Below, one piece after another: positions 25,261 through 33,072 of a stretch of DNA of 64,000 nt. This DNA comes from Hymenobacter convexus (GTDB taxonomy: Bacteria; Bacteroidota; Bacteroidia; Cytophagales; Hymenobacteraceae): assembly GCF_030580955.1 (NCBI RefSeq), contig NZ_JAUQON010000016.1, positions 1-64,000 on the forward strand, given 5' to 3'. The translations under genes and the position numbers were made by a program. Position 1 is the first letter of the stretch, and each line of letters opens with the position of its first letter. The notes beneath the pieces were generated by a model. That model saw only the letters and a list, made by a program, of their open reading frames with translations. It was not told the DNA's origin and did not search any database.

Positions 25261-25649
25261 GTTCAAAACCGAGCTGCTTTAGTGCCGCCCAGGCCGCTGA
25301 TGCAAGCTTTTATACGTATCTTGTAGTGGTGGAAAAAGCACTCTATTTCTCCGAAAACGAGCAAACCAAGCAGCAGCGACGCGAGGTGGTGAAGTTTGCA
25401 GTTGGCGTGTCAATGAGCCAAAATCGACCGCCCTCGGCCCTTCTGGTGGAGTTGCAGAACCAATACATTGCCGGGCAGATTGACCTGGCGCAATTGTCGG
25501 CCGCACTCGACGCCGAGTACCAGCCAGCTCCTGGCTTTGACCCTTTCGCTAGGTATGCGCCCGGAGCAGGCCCGCAAGTAGAGCCGGCCCATCAGTACGA
25601 CCCATATCTGCACTTTGATGAATCGAGCGTAGGCCCTCGCCTGCCGTAG
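25257..25649 (+). CDS. Second VbhA-like antitoxin, downstream of fic
   Basis: This protein of about 130 residues would start at GTG 25257, which overlaps the fic stop (GTGA), so translation is likely coupled; GTG 25329 or ATG 25413 are alternatives. The segment QQRREVVKFAVGVSMSQNRPPSALLVELQNQYIAGQIDLAQLSA fits VbhA-like antitoxins. As in the first copy, the inhibitory Glu is replaced by Gln (SMSQN). The C-terminal third is Pro/Tyr-rich and unrelated to VbhA. Confidence 0.6.
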   Translation: MSSKPSCFSAAQAADASFYTYLVVVEKALYFSENEQTKQQRREVVKFAVGVSMSQNRPPSALLVELQNQYIAGQIDLAQLSAALDAEYQPAPGFDPFARYAPGAGPQVEPAHQYDPYLHFDESSVGPRLP

Positions 25650-25816
25650 CTTTACTGAATCCGGCTGATTTAGCGCAACTATAGGGCCTGAAAAGGTGTT
25701 TAAATAGAATAGGGCCTGGTATTGCCTTTCTCCCTCTGGTTCCCAATGCGGCTTTCGGGAATATGCTTCCCGGTCACACGAAAGGCGAATAGCCCCGGCT
25801 CACACATCCTGTACTC

Positions 25817-26167
25817 ATGGAAAAGCTCACCCCTTCTGCTACGGTTGCAACGCCCGAGCCGCAGGTCGTACCGGCCCCCCTGGCCGAGCACCTGCCCACG
25901 CTATTGTGGGACGTAGACCCCGAAACCATCGACCCGCAGGCCATGGCGCGTACCATCGTGCAGCGCGTCATTCAGCGCGGGAGCAAAGAAGACTGGGCCG
26001 CTATGCTGGAATACTACGGCAGGCCCCGCGTGCAGGAAATCGTTGAAACGGTACCCTATATGTCGGATGCCGCCATTGCGGCCGTATGCCAGTTCTTCCA
26101 CATCGAAAAGGAAACGCTTAGATGCTACCAGCGCAAGCAGTCGATACCGCAAACCTTCAACTCCTAG
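25817..26167 (+). CDS. DUF6922 protein, putative partner of the AbiEii-like gene
   Basis: In this 116-residue protein, after a Pro-rich leader, residues 24-110 match DUF6922: LPTLLWDVDPETIDPQAMARTIVQRVIQRG, followed by AMLEYYG and CQFFHIEKETLRCYQRKQ. Members are normally encoded immediately before AbiEii/AbiGii nucleotidyltransferases and are presumed antitoxins or regulators. It overlaps the next gene by 46 bases. Confidence 0.82.
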   Translation: MEKLTPSATVATPEPQVVPAPLAEHLPTLLWDVDPETIDPQAMARTIVQRVIQRGSKEDWAAMLEYYGRPRVQEIVETVPYMSDAAIAAVCQFFHIEKETLRCYQRKQSIPQTFNS

Positions 26168-26904
26168 CGCAGCTCATGCAGGAGCCCTTGCTGAAGCCGT
26201 TCGTCCTGGTAGGGGGAACGGCTTTGGCGTTACATCTGGGTCACCGTCGCAGCCGCGACCTCGACCTGTTTTCGGACGGCCCCACCCCAATTGACGGAGA
26301 AATCAAGGACCTGCTGATAAGCAAATATGAGATGCGGGCCGACGGCGCGCTCCAACGAATGCGGGCCCAGGAACCGGAATGGGACAAGGCCGCCATCCAG
26401 GGCGTCATCGGCCAGGTGAAAACCGATGTGGTGAATTATGGCTTCCCGTTGTTACGACCGCCCGTGCTCTATCCCGACTCCAACATTCGCTTGGCCTCGC
26501 TCGAAGACCTGGGCGCTATGAAGCTGGCCGGTGTGGTGATGAGCGGCGAAAGGCTCCGCGACTTCGTGGACGTGGCCGCGCTGAGCGAAAAGCTCACTCT
26601 GAACCAGATGCGCCAAGCCTATGAAGGCCGCTTTAATACATCATCATCCGAAGTGCCCCGCGCCCTGGCCTTCCACGGCGACATCGACTTTAACATGAAG
26701 CCCGAAATGCAGGGTTACCGCTGGCCGGCCATTGCCGCGCGCCTGGAGCAGATGCAGCGCAGCCCCGACCGCCTGTTTCCACCCATCGTGGAGCAGCGGC
26801 TAGTGATGCCGGTGCTGGGGCCAATGGCAGAGGAAAATGCCAAAGCCTTACTGCCAGACCAACAAAAAGCCCCCGAGCCGAAGCGCCGGGGGCTTAAGTT
26901 ATAA
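26122..26904 (+). CDS. AbiEii/AbiGii-type nucleotidyltransferase toxin
   Basis: This 260-residue protein carries the nucleotidyltransferase motif: VGGTALALHLGHRRSRDLDLF (GG at 31-32, Asp46 and Asp48), then ASLEDLGAMKLAGV with the conserved Lys, and LRDFVDVAALSE. AbiEii toxins are type IV or related toxins that modify tRNA or other targets. The C-terminal tail KAPEPKRRGLKL closely matches the Fic tail (TAPELRRRGPKL). The gene starts inside the upstream DUF6922 gene, indicating coupled expression of a toxin-antitoxin pair. Confidence 0.88.
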   Translation: MLPAQAVDTANLQLLAQLMQEPLLKPFVLVGGTALALHLGHRRSRDLDLFSDGPTPIDGEIKDLLISKYEMRADGALQRMRAQEPEWDKAAIQGVIGQVKTDVVNYGFPLLRPPVLYPDSNIRLASLEDLGAMKLAGVVMSGERLRDFVDVAALSEKLTLNQMRQAYEGRFNTSSSEVPRALAFHGDIDFNMKPEMQGYRWPAIAARLEQMQRSPDRLFPPIVEQRLVMPVLGPMAEENAKALLPDQQKAPEPKRRGLKL

Positions 26905-26918
26905 GCAGCAGAAATAGC

Positions 26919-27110
26919 CTAGAAAGGCTTGTACCGCTCGTAGGGATTGTACGGATTGCGGTTGGGCGGCGTGACCTTACTGGAAAGTCCCCAGAACTTG
27001 CTTATGCCAAAGAGCACCAGCCCCCAGGTGGCGGCAGTGCTGCCCCAACTGGGAGCCCAAGACGAATACAGAAAGGCGATAATCGCCGCGAAAATCAGGA
27101 AGCTACGCAT
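26919..27110 (-). CDS. Small two-helix membrane protein at the end of the tra operon
   Basis: This 63-residue protein has two hydrophobic helices (FLIFAAIIAFLYSSWA and ATWGLVLFGISKFWGLS) and a polar Pro/Asn/Tyr-rich C-terminus. No family is recognised. It lies about 90 bases after traN on the same strand and could be a small component of the conjugation apparatus. It is convergent with the AbiEii gene. Confidence 0.6.
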   Translation of the reverse strand: MRSFLIFAAIIAFLYSSWAPSWGSTAATWGLVLFGISKFWGLSSKVTPPNRNPYNPYERYKPF

Positions 27111-27203
27111 ACCAACACGGGTTAAATCTTCACGCTAACTAGGCAGGCAACGCAGTGCGGGCACTTTTCGTTGCTTCTGCCCAGCTGCTGAGCTTGACAA
27201 TGC

Positions 27204-28067
27204 CTATTTGAAAGTCCGGGCTTTGAGCAGGTCGGCGTTGGTAAGCTTGAGCTTGACGTTGCGCCCGCCGCCCTTTTCGTACACCTCGATGATGAGCTGC
27301 TTTTGCTCGGGGATGGTGAATTTTTTGAAGATGTAGACCTGTTCGAGCTGGCCTTTGGCGTCAATCTTTTTCAGGCCCCCATTGAAGACGTAAATGGGCG
27401 TGATTTCTAAGGCCTGCTCGGCCGTGCGCTTGGCCACCTGCTTATCCTGAATGTAGAATTTGACGAAGTCCACGTCGTAAGTCACGTTCGATTTGTTGGC
27501 AACGTGCAGCGGAAAAAACAGGGTTTCCTGCTTGTAGCCCACGTTGCCGGCGCGCACGCTGAGTTGGTTGGCACTCTCGCTGGCCGAGGTACCGCCCGCC
27601 GCCAGCGCTTGCCGGGAGTAGGCATCCAGATTGCCCTGCGGGATGGGCGAGTTCGATAAAATGGCTTCCCCTTGCGCCGACGAAGCCGAGCCGGCCGCGC
27701 CCAGGTCGAGGCTGAGCACCTTAGGGTCGTGCTGGTAGTTCACCACGAAGGAGTACAGCTTTCCATCCGAGGTGAGCACCGTCATGTTCGATTCCGGAAA
27801 GCCGGCCGAAGCGGCTTTCACCCGCACGATATTTTCCGCGCCGGTGGCCTTGGCCGCAATCAGGCCCGAGCTGCCCAGGTCGACGTAAGTGACGGGAAAA
27901 GGGAACACTAGATGAGTCGTTTTCTGGTCGCTGATATAGAGCGGATAGGTCGGCAGCTTATTGGCTTCCGAGTATTGCAGCATCCGGGCGGCCGAGGTCT
28001 GGGCCTGCACCGGAACAGCCGCTAGGCCGAGTAAAAGGGCGCTGGTAGCAAATAGGGTGGTTTTCAT
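27204..28067 (-). CDS. traN: Conjugative transposon protein TraN (DUF4138)
   Basis: This 287-residue periplasmic or outer-membrane-associated protein has a signal peptide (cleavage after VQA-Q) and a beta-rich DUF4138 region: LYISDQKTTHLVFPFPVTYVDLGS, VRVKAA and SFVVNY. It corresponds to TraN of CTnDOT-type elements, considered the VirB9-like part of the envelope core. It is the penultimate gene of the tra operon, 12 bases after traM. Confidence 0.9.
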   Translation of the reverse strand: MKTTLFATSALLLGLAAVPVQAQTSAARMLQYSEANKLPTYPLYISDQKTTHLVFPFPVTYVDLGSSGLIAAKATGAENIVRVKAASAGFPESNMTVLTSDGKLYSFVVNYQHDPKVLSLDLGAAGSASSAQGEAILSNSPIPQGNLDAYSRQALAAGGTSASESANQLSVRAGNVGYKQETLFFPLHVANKSNVTYDVDFVKFYIQDKQVAKRTAEQALEITPIYVFNGGLKKIDAKGQLEQVYIFKKFTIPEQKQLIIEVYEKGGGRNVKLKLTNADLLKARTFK

Positions 28068-28079
28068 GGGAAGGAGTCG

Positions 28080-29288
28080 TTAGTCTTTATCTACTTTGAG
28101 CATCACGTTGTAGCCGGCCTTCAGGCGGACTTTGACCAAGCGGATTTTCTTCTGGCCAATGCCTTTCACGGCGCTAACCGCCACGCCTGCCGCGGCCATG
28201 GCTGGGTCGGCGCTCATCGTCATCATGTCGGCCGCACCGAGTCCTTCGGCACCAGCCTGTTTTGCGGCATCGCGGGTAATGGCGCCGGGAATGTGCAGGC
28301 CTTCCAGCCCATCCACGTCGTACACTTCCAGCGCCGCCGGAAACACACTGTTGCCCGATTTGAGGGTTTCAATGGCAATGCTGAGCCGCTCGCCAGCCAG
28401 GCTGCACTTGCCATAGATAAAGGTGTTGGCTGGCAGAGAGTGGCCATTGATGACGGCCGACTCGGTGAGGCGCATTTTCACCAGTGAGCCACTGACCACT
28501 TCCTGCGATTCGTGGATGACGGCCGGCAGGGTGTTTCCGTCGCCACCCGTGCCGGTTTCAGCATCAAAGCCCTGAAAAGAGGCCGTGCGCTTGCGCCCCG
28601 GCCCGTTGGAGCCCAGGCGTGACACCACGGCATCATCATCGATGGCCCGCAACCGGGTGGTAGGTTTCTTCTTTTTCGGTAGGGCTGCAACCGCGCGCGG
28701 GGCCGCTCCTCCCCCACCGGCACTGTTCGATTGGGCCAGCAGTGCCGCCATTTGCAGCTGGGCTTTCTGCTCGGCCAGGTCGCGTTCGTGCTGGCTGCGC
28801 ATTAGCTCCATTTGCTCCTGCGGGGTGAGGGCCCCTGGGGCTGTTGTGGCAGGGACTACGGTGCCGGGCGCAACTCCGCCGTTCATCTGGGCCTGCTGTG
28901 CGGCAATGAGCTGCTGCTGGGCCTCAACCACCGACTTATCGACGGAGCCGTTGGGTCCCGCCTTGCCATCGGCCCCCACCGCGTAGGAAAGGCCCGAGCC
29001 CGAAGCCGTATCGAGGCGGGCATCGACCAGGCCCCGGTTGCGCAGGGTATCAACCGGGCTGGCGTAGGCTTCGAGCTTGCTGCTGGTGATGGTGCCTTTC
29101 TCGGCCTTGGGTAGATTGGTGTTGAAGCCGGTTTCGGTGTTCTGCGCTGCCGCCGGCGTGCCCTGGCCGCCCCCGCCCAGGTAGAACATCACGGCCAGAA
29201 AGGGCACGCCTACCACCGGCAGAAAGGTGGCCATCTTGCGGGTGCGAAGAAATTGCGCGTCGTGCGGCGCGTTGGTTGCCGTTGCCAT
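28080..29288 (-). CDS. traM: Conjugative transposon protein TraM
   Basis: This 402-residue protein has one membrane helix near residues 21-38, a long Ala/Gln-rich coiled-coil/low-complexity linker (QQQLIAAQQAQ...), and a C-terminal domain with ALPAVIHESQEVVSGSLVKMRLTE-like sequence and TFIYGKCSLAGERLSI. This is the TraM (VirB10-like) layout of Bacteroidota elements, expected to span the envelope and connect the inner-membrane complex with TraN. It is 13 bases after traK. Confidence 0.9.
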   Translation of the reverse strand: MATATNAPHDAQFLRTRKMATFLPVVGVPFLAVMFYLGGGGQGTPAAAQNTETGFNTNLPKAEKGTITSSKLEAYASPVDTLRNRGLVDARLDTASGSGLSYAVGADGKAGPNGSVDKSVVEAQQQLIAAQQAQMNGGVAPGTVVPATTAPGALTPQEQMELMRSQHERDLAEQKAQLQMAALLAQSNSAGGGGAAPRAVAALPKKKKPTTRLRAIDDDAVVSRLGSNGPGRKRTASFQGFDAETGTGGDGNTLPAVIHESQEVVSGSLVKMRLTESAVINGHSLPANTFIYGKCSLAGERLSIAIETLKSGNSVFPAALEVYDVDGLEGLHIPGAITRDAAKQAGAEGLGAADMMTMSADPAMAAAGVAVSAVKGIGQKKIRLVKVRLKAGYNVMLKVDKD

Positions 29289-29300
29289 AACAGGGGAGGA

Positions 29301-29915
29301 TTAGCGAGGAAGCGTATTCAGGTCTTCATTCTTGAGCACCCGCCAGTTTTCCATCAGAAAGCCGTGGGGATTATTTTCCGAGCGGGTCACGTCGCGCAGG
29401 GAGCACTCGGAAAGGAAATTGCGGGTGGTAACCGAGGTGGCCCGAATGACGCGCTGGTGCCCGTAGCACCGCGCCACCATCGGGCGCGAATTGGACACTA
29501 CCACGCTATCCACCGTCATTTCCAGGCTGATGTTGGCGGCAATCAGGTCGTTATAGAAGCCCTTCTCCTTGAAGTTCTCGTACTGCCGTTTGGCCGAGTT
29601 ATCAGCCAGGTATAGGGCCTTATTGACGTTGCTGTCGATGGCTTTCTGGTCAGGGTCGAGCGTGAAAAACAACTCATGGAAGCGCGTGACGTGGCTGCGT
29701 GCCTCCACCGGCCGGTTAGCCCGCGCATCCCGCGCCCCAGCCGTGAGCAGCTGCCCACCTTCCAGCACATAGATGCGATTGGCCGCGGCGTTGGTGGTTT
29801 GGAAGGCGAAGTAGGCGATGGTGCCGGCCAGCACCAGCACGGCCACAATGAAAATAAGCGCCAGGGTTTTTACCTGCTGAAAAGCCGAATCAATGGTTTT
29901 GAGGGAAGCAAACAT
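29301..29915 (-). CDS. traK: Conjugative transposon protein TraK
   Basis: This 204-residue VirB8-like protein has a short cytoplasmic N-terminus (MFASLKTIDSAFQ), one transmembrane helix (residues 17-37) and a periplasmic domain containing ARSHVTRFHELFFTLDPDQKAID and a final FLMENWRVLKNEDL. TraK is an inner-membrane component of the mating bridge. The start at 29915 was chosen because MFxxLKxIDxAF is the typical opening. Confidence 0.92.
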   Translation of the reverse strand: MFASLKTIDSAFQQVKTLALIFIVAVLVLAGTIAYFAFQTTNAAANRIYVLEGGQLLTAGARDARANRPVEARSHVTRFHELFFTLDPDQKAIDSNVNKALYLADNSAKRQYENFKEKGFYNDLIAANISLEMTVDSVVVSNSRPMVARCYGHQRVIRATSVTTRNFLSECSLRDVTRSENNPHGFLMENWRVLKNEDLNTLPR

Positions 29916-29954
29916 GGGAAAAGGAAATAGTGGGAAATCACCGCGCAACCAGGG

Positions 29955-31097
29955 CTAGCCCCGTAGCCGGTTGACGAAGCTGGCCGCCCGTTCGCGCACC
30001 GCCGTGCCAGCCCGGTGACCTGCGGCCTCACTCCGCGTCATGTTGCCCGAGGCAGCATTGCCAGCTAACGCCTGCCCGGCCCCAACTGCCGCCCCAAGGC
30101 CCGATGCGGCCCCGGATACGCCGGCCGCGCCCGCCCGCCCGGCTGAACCTGCCGCCGCGCCAGCCATAGCCGCCCCACCACTCATAGCCGATTGCATGGC
30201 TCGGGCGGCCTGGCCTGCCCCGGAAGCCGCAATCATCATATCGGTGATGAAGGGAATAATCAGGTACCCCGTGATGGCAATGCACAGAAACACGAGGTAG
30301 CCGAAGTCGGCCGAGTCAACGCCTTGGTTAGAGGTCAGGCGGGTGATGTCGCCCTGTAGCATCATTATCTGAAACTGGCCCATAATGGCTCCGAAAATGT
30401 TGGCCACGGGCACCCATAGGCTGATGGTGATGAATTGCCCCAGCCATTTAGGAATGGAGTTGCCGAAGCCTGGGAAGATGGCCAGCCCAAAAGTGAGCGG
30501 TCCTAGCACCGACAGCACGATGAGCAGGAAGGTGGCCAGCACGTTGATGAGCAGCCGGGCCGCGACATGGAACAGCTCCAACGTGTTCTTCATCCACTCG
30601 CGGAAGTTCTGGTTCACATCGTACTTGAGCTTATCAAACGAGAGCGACAGCTGCTGGCCCATGTTCATCATGCCCAGTTCGTCGAGCCGCTTCTCGTAGG
30701 CCTCGTCCGTGGCGAAGTACTTATTTTCGGGCCGGGCGGCCAACAACGCCTTTTTCTGGTCCTGCAAGGCCGTAATCTGGGTGGTCTGGTCCACCCGGAC
30801 CGAGTCCGTGCTTGATGCCAGCGCGCCGGTGATGCCGCGCAGGCCGCCGAGCAGCTGCGGAAACAGCAGGATGGCCAGCCCAATTAGAAATGGGCGCAGC
30901 AACGGATACAGGTCGATAGGCTCGGCGCGGGCAATGTGGCCCCACACCCGGGAGCTGATGAAAATGAGGGCTCCCACCCCGCCCACGGCCCGGCCCAGGG
31001 TGACGAACTGCGCCACCAGGGGCAGCATGGAATCATAAAGCCGGCTGAGCATCTGCTCCATTTCGAGCATTTGCGCGGTGATGGAATTCATTTCCAT
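29955..31097 (-). CDS. traJ: Conjugative transposon protein TraJ
   Basis: This 380-residue polytopic membrane protein has hydrophobic helices around residues 30-50, 65-90, 180-215, 225-250 and 265-290, matching the VirB6-like TraJ of Bacteroidota elements (PLLRPFLIGLAILLFP, LLINVLATFLLIVLSVLGPLTFGLAIFPGF). The C-terminal ~90 residues are Ala/Gly-rich low complexity (AMSGGAAMAGAAAGSAG). It probably forms the inner-membrane channel. Confidence 0.92.
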   Translation of the reverse strand: MEMNSITAQMLEMEQMLSRLYDSMLPLVAQFVTLGRAVGGVGALIFISSRVWGHIARAEPIDLYPLLRPFLIGLAILLFPQLLGGLRGITGALASSTDSVRVDQTTQITALQDQKKALLAARPENKYFATDEAYEKRLDELGMMNMGQQLSLSFDKLKYDVNQNFREWMKNTLELFHVAARLLINVLATFLLIVLSVLGPLTFGLAIFPGFGNSIPKWLGQFITISLWVPVANIFGAIMGQFQIMMLQGDITRLTSNQGVDSADFGYLVFLCIAITGYLIIPFITDMMIAASGAGQAARAMQSAMSGGAAMAGAAAGSAGRAGAAGVSGAASGLGAAVGAGQALAGNAASGNMTRSEAAGHRAGTAVRERAASFVNRLRG

Positions 31098-31136
31098 AGT
31101 CGGGTGATTTGGGGCTGGTGAATGAAAGCGAAAGGG

Positions 31137-31787
31137 CTACTGCTTAGCGCCCACGAGGGTGAGCACCGACGCCCGGTCCTGAATGGCCTGCTGCTGGGAG
31201 AGGGCCACAGCGCGGCATTTATTGGTGTAATAGGTCATCAGGTATTGCTGCTGCTGCATCTTGTCGCCAATCTTGTTGATGAATTTGATGCGTTGCGGGT
31301 CCGTCATTTCCGCCCGGTTCGTAGTCATAATGGTGGCCAGCTCGCCAATCAGGGCCACGTTTTCCTGCAGCAGCACCTGGTACACCTGTGCCGCTTCGGT
31401 TACCTGATTTGGGGAGAGGCCGCGCCCGCGCAGGTCGGCCACGCCCGAGCTGAACTGCGAAATCATCGAGGCCTGCGCGGCGTAGATTTCCCGCACCCGG
31501 CGGTAGTTGCGCACCCCCGCGCTTATCTGTAGCAAACTGCTGTACCACTGCGCGTGCAGGGCCTGCGTCTGGTCCACGATGCCCTTAATCTTGCCGCTTA
31601 CCACTTGCATATCGCCGGCCAGGGCCTTGCCCCGCCCCAATAGGGTGGTCGAAACGCCCTGGTGCACAATCTGCTTGCGCGAGCTGGATTCAGCGATGGG
31701 CGCGGAAATAACGGCCGGAGCTTGGGCAAAGCCCTGCTGTGCGCTCAGCCCCAGGCCAAGCAGCAACATGGTGGTGAATGCTTTCAT
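31137..31787 (-). CDS. Periplasmic conjugation protein, TrbJ/TraI-like, copy 2
   Basis: This 216-residue exported helical protein has a signal peptide and phrases such as WYSSLLQISAGVRNYRRVREIYAAQASMI and IKFINKIGDKM. It is a clear paralogue of the next upstream gene (shared Y-x-x-L-L-x-[IV]-S-[AS]-x-V-R-[DN]-Y-R-R-V-R-x-I-Y-A). The position before traJ matches the VirB5/TrbJ-like pilus-tip or periplasmic protein of other systems. Confidence 0.75.
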   Translation of the reverse strand: MKAFTTMLLLGLGLSAQQGFAQAPAVISAPIAESSSRKQIVHQGVSTTLLGRGKALAGDMQVVSGKIKGIVDQTQALHAQWYSSLLQISAGVRNYRRVREIYAAQASMISQFSSGVADLRGRGLSPNQVTEAAQVYQVLLQENVALIGELATIMTTNRAEMTDPQRIKFINKIGDKMQQQQYLMTYYTNKCRAVALSQQQAIQDRASVLTLVGAKQ

Positions 31788-31801
31788 CGGGAGAGGAAGG
31801 G

Positions 31802-32449
31802 TTAGTGCGCGCCCATGAGGCTGAGCAGCGCCTGGTGGTCCTGTTCGACCTGCTGGGCGGTCTTGAGTACCATCATGTTGCGCCGGGTGAAGTAGTTGAC
31901 TAGGCCCAGCTGGTCAGTGATTTTGGCGTCCAGCGTGTCGATGAATTCCATTCGTTCCGCGTCGGTCATCTTGAGCATGGACGGGCTGGTAATGGTGGCC
32001 AGGTCGGACACCGTGTTGGCTCCTTCGGCCAGCATCTTCGTGTAGATGGATACCATCTCCGTCAGCTGGGCCGGCGTGATGTAGCGCGAGGTGCGCAACA
32101 CATTGATGGCCGAGGAGTAGGTCGAGATAATCTGGGTTTGCTTGGCGTAAATGGCCCGCACCCGGCGGTAGTCGCGCACTGCGCTGCTCACTTTCAGCAG
32201 CCCGTCGTACCAGGCCTTGTGCTGCTCCATGTTCTTGAGCGAATAGGTCTTGGTCAGCTCCTGTTCTTTCACGCCCAGGGCTACCAGCTTGTTGGCCGCC
32301 GCTTCCAGCCCCTTCATGGTGTTCTGCAGGCCGGTTTGTACGCCGCTTTGCACTTCCAGCACCGGGGCCGTTACTACCAGCTGGGCTGACGCTTTCGAGG
32401 CGCTGAAGCCCAGCAGCGCCAGGCTGAGGATGCCAATCTTCGTTTTCAT
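31802..32449 (-). CDS. Periplasmic conjugation protein, TrbJ/TraI-like, copy 1
   Basis: This 215-residue exported helical protein has a signal peptide (cleavage after ASA-Q) and the core LLKVSSAVRDYRRVRAIYAKQTQIISTYSSAI. It is a paralogue of the following gene, separated by 14 bases. Two copies allow a hetero-oligomer or specialised pilus-tip subunits. The TraI-type assignment is from operon position between traG and traJ plus the helical pattern. Confidence 0.75.
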   Translation of the reverse strand: MKTKIGILSLALLGFSASKASAQLVVTAPVLEVQSGVQTGLQNTMKGLEAAANKLVALGVKEQELTKTYSLKNMEQHKAWYDGLLKVSSAVRDYRRVRAIYAKQTQIISTYSSAINVLRTSRYITPAQLTEMVSIYTKMLAEGANTVSDLATITSPSMLKMTDAERMEFIDTLDAKITDQLGLVNYFTRRNMMVLKTAQQVEQDHQALLSLMGAH

Positions 32450-32479
32450 AGGGAAGGCAAGTGGTTGAAGGAGGTGACG

Positions 32480-33043
32480 CTAGAGTGTCCGTGTGTAGGG
32501 GTGTTCCAAATACATCATGTGCCGTTCGGCCGCGAAGCGCACCCGACCGATGCTAGAATCCACGCTCTGCAGCGTCGGCAGGGCCTGGGTGGCCGTCACG
32601 TTGGGCTCCTGGATGAGCGGCAGCAGCATTTTCATGGCTTCTTCGCACTGCGGCGTAAAGCCGTTCCAAGTGACCACATCTTCGGGCTTCACGCGATTCA
32701 TGCCCCGCGAGCGGACTACCGTGCGCAGCACGTAGCGGTAGCGCTTCCAGATGTTGGCCACCACGGGGTGCTCCTTCACCGCACCGTTCAGGTCGCTGGT
32801 CTCCCAGGTATTCACGGCCTGCGCGAAAGCCCGGGCGGCGGTGATGTCAGCTTTTTCGGCTTTGGGAGCCGACGCTAAGCTATCGGCAAACGCCACGGCG
32901 GCCACGGCCACGGGGGAGGTGGAAACGGTTGGAGGAGCTGTTTCGACGGCTCTATTGTCCATCGCCGTCGTAGCCTTGTCGGAGCCGCAGCCAATTAGCA
33001 AAGTGGCCAAGCCTAGTATTGGAAGCGTGATTCTCATTTTCAT
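32480..33043 (-). CDS. Lipoprotein of the tra operon, unknown function
   Basis: This 187-residue lipoprotein (lipobox LLIGC at residues 16-20) has a Thr/Ala/Pro/Val-rich linker and a C-terminal helical domain containing VVANIWKRYRYVLRTVVRSRG and VTWNGFTPQCEEAMKML. It is not a named Tra family that I recognise. It lies between traG and the TrbJ-like pair, so a role in the envelope complex, such as a VirB7-like lipoprotein or entry exclusion, is plausible. Confidence 0.7.
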   Translation of the reverse strand: MKMRITLPILGLATLLIGCGSDKATTAMDNRAVETAPPTVSTSPVAVAAVAFADSLASAPKAEKADITAARAFAQAVNTWETSDLNGAVKEHPVVANIWKRYRYVLRTVVRSRGMNRVKPEDVVTWNGFTPQCEEAMKMLLPLIQEPNVTATQALPTLQSVDSSIGRVRFAAERHMMYLEHPYTRTL

Positions 33044-33072
33044 GTTTTTCCCTTTGGTTGAAATCAGCCGCC

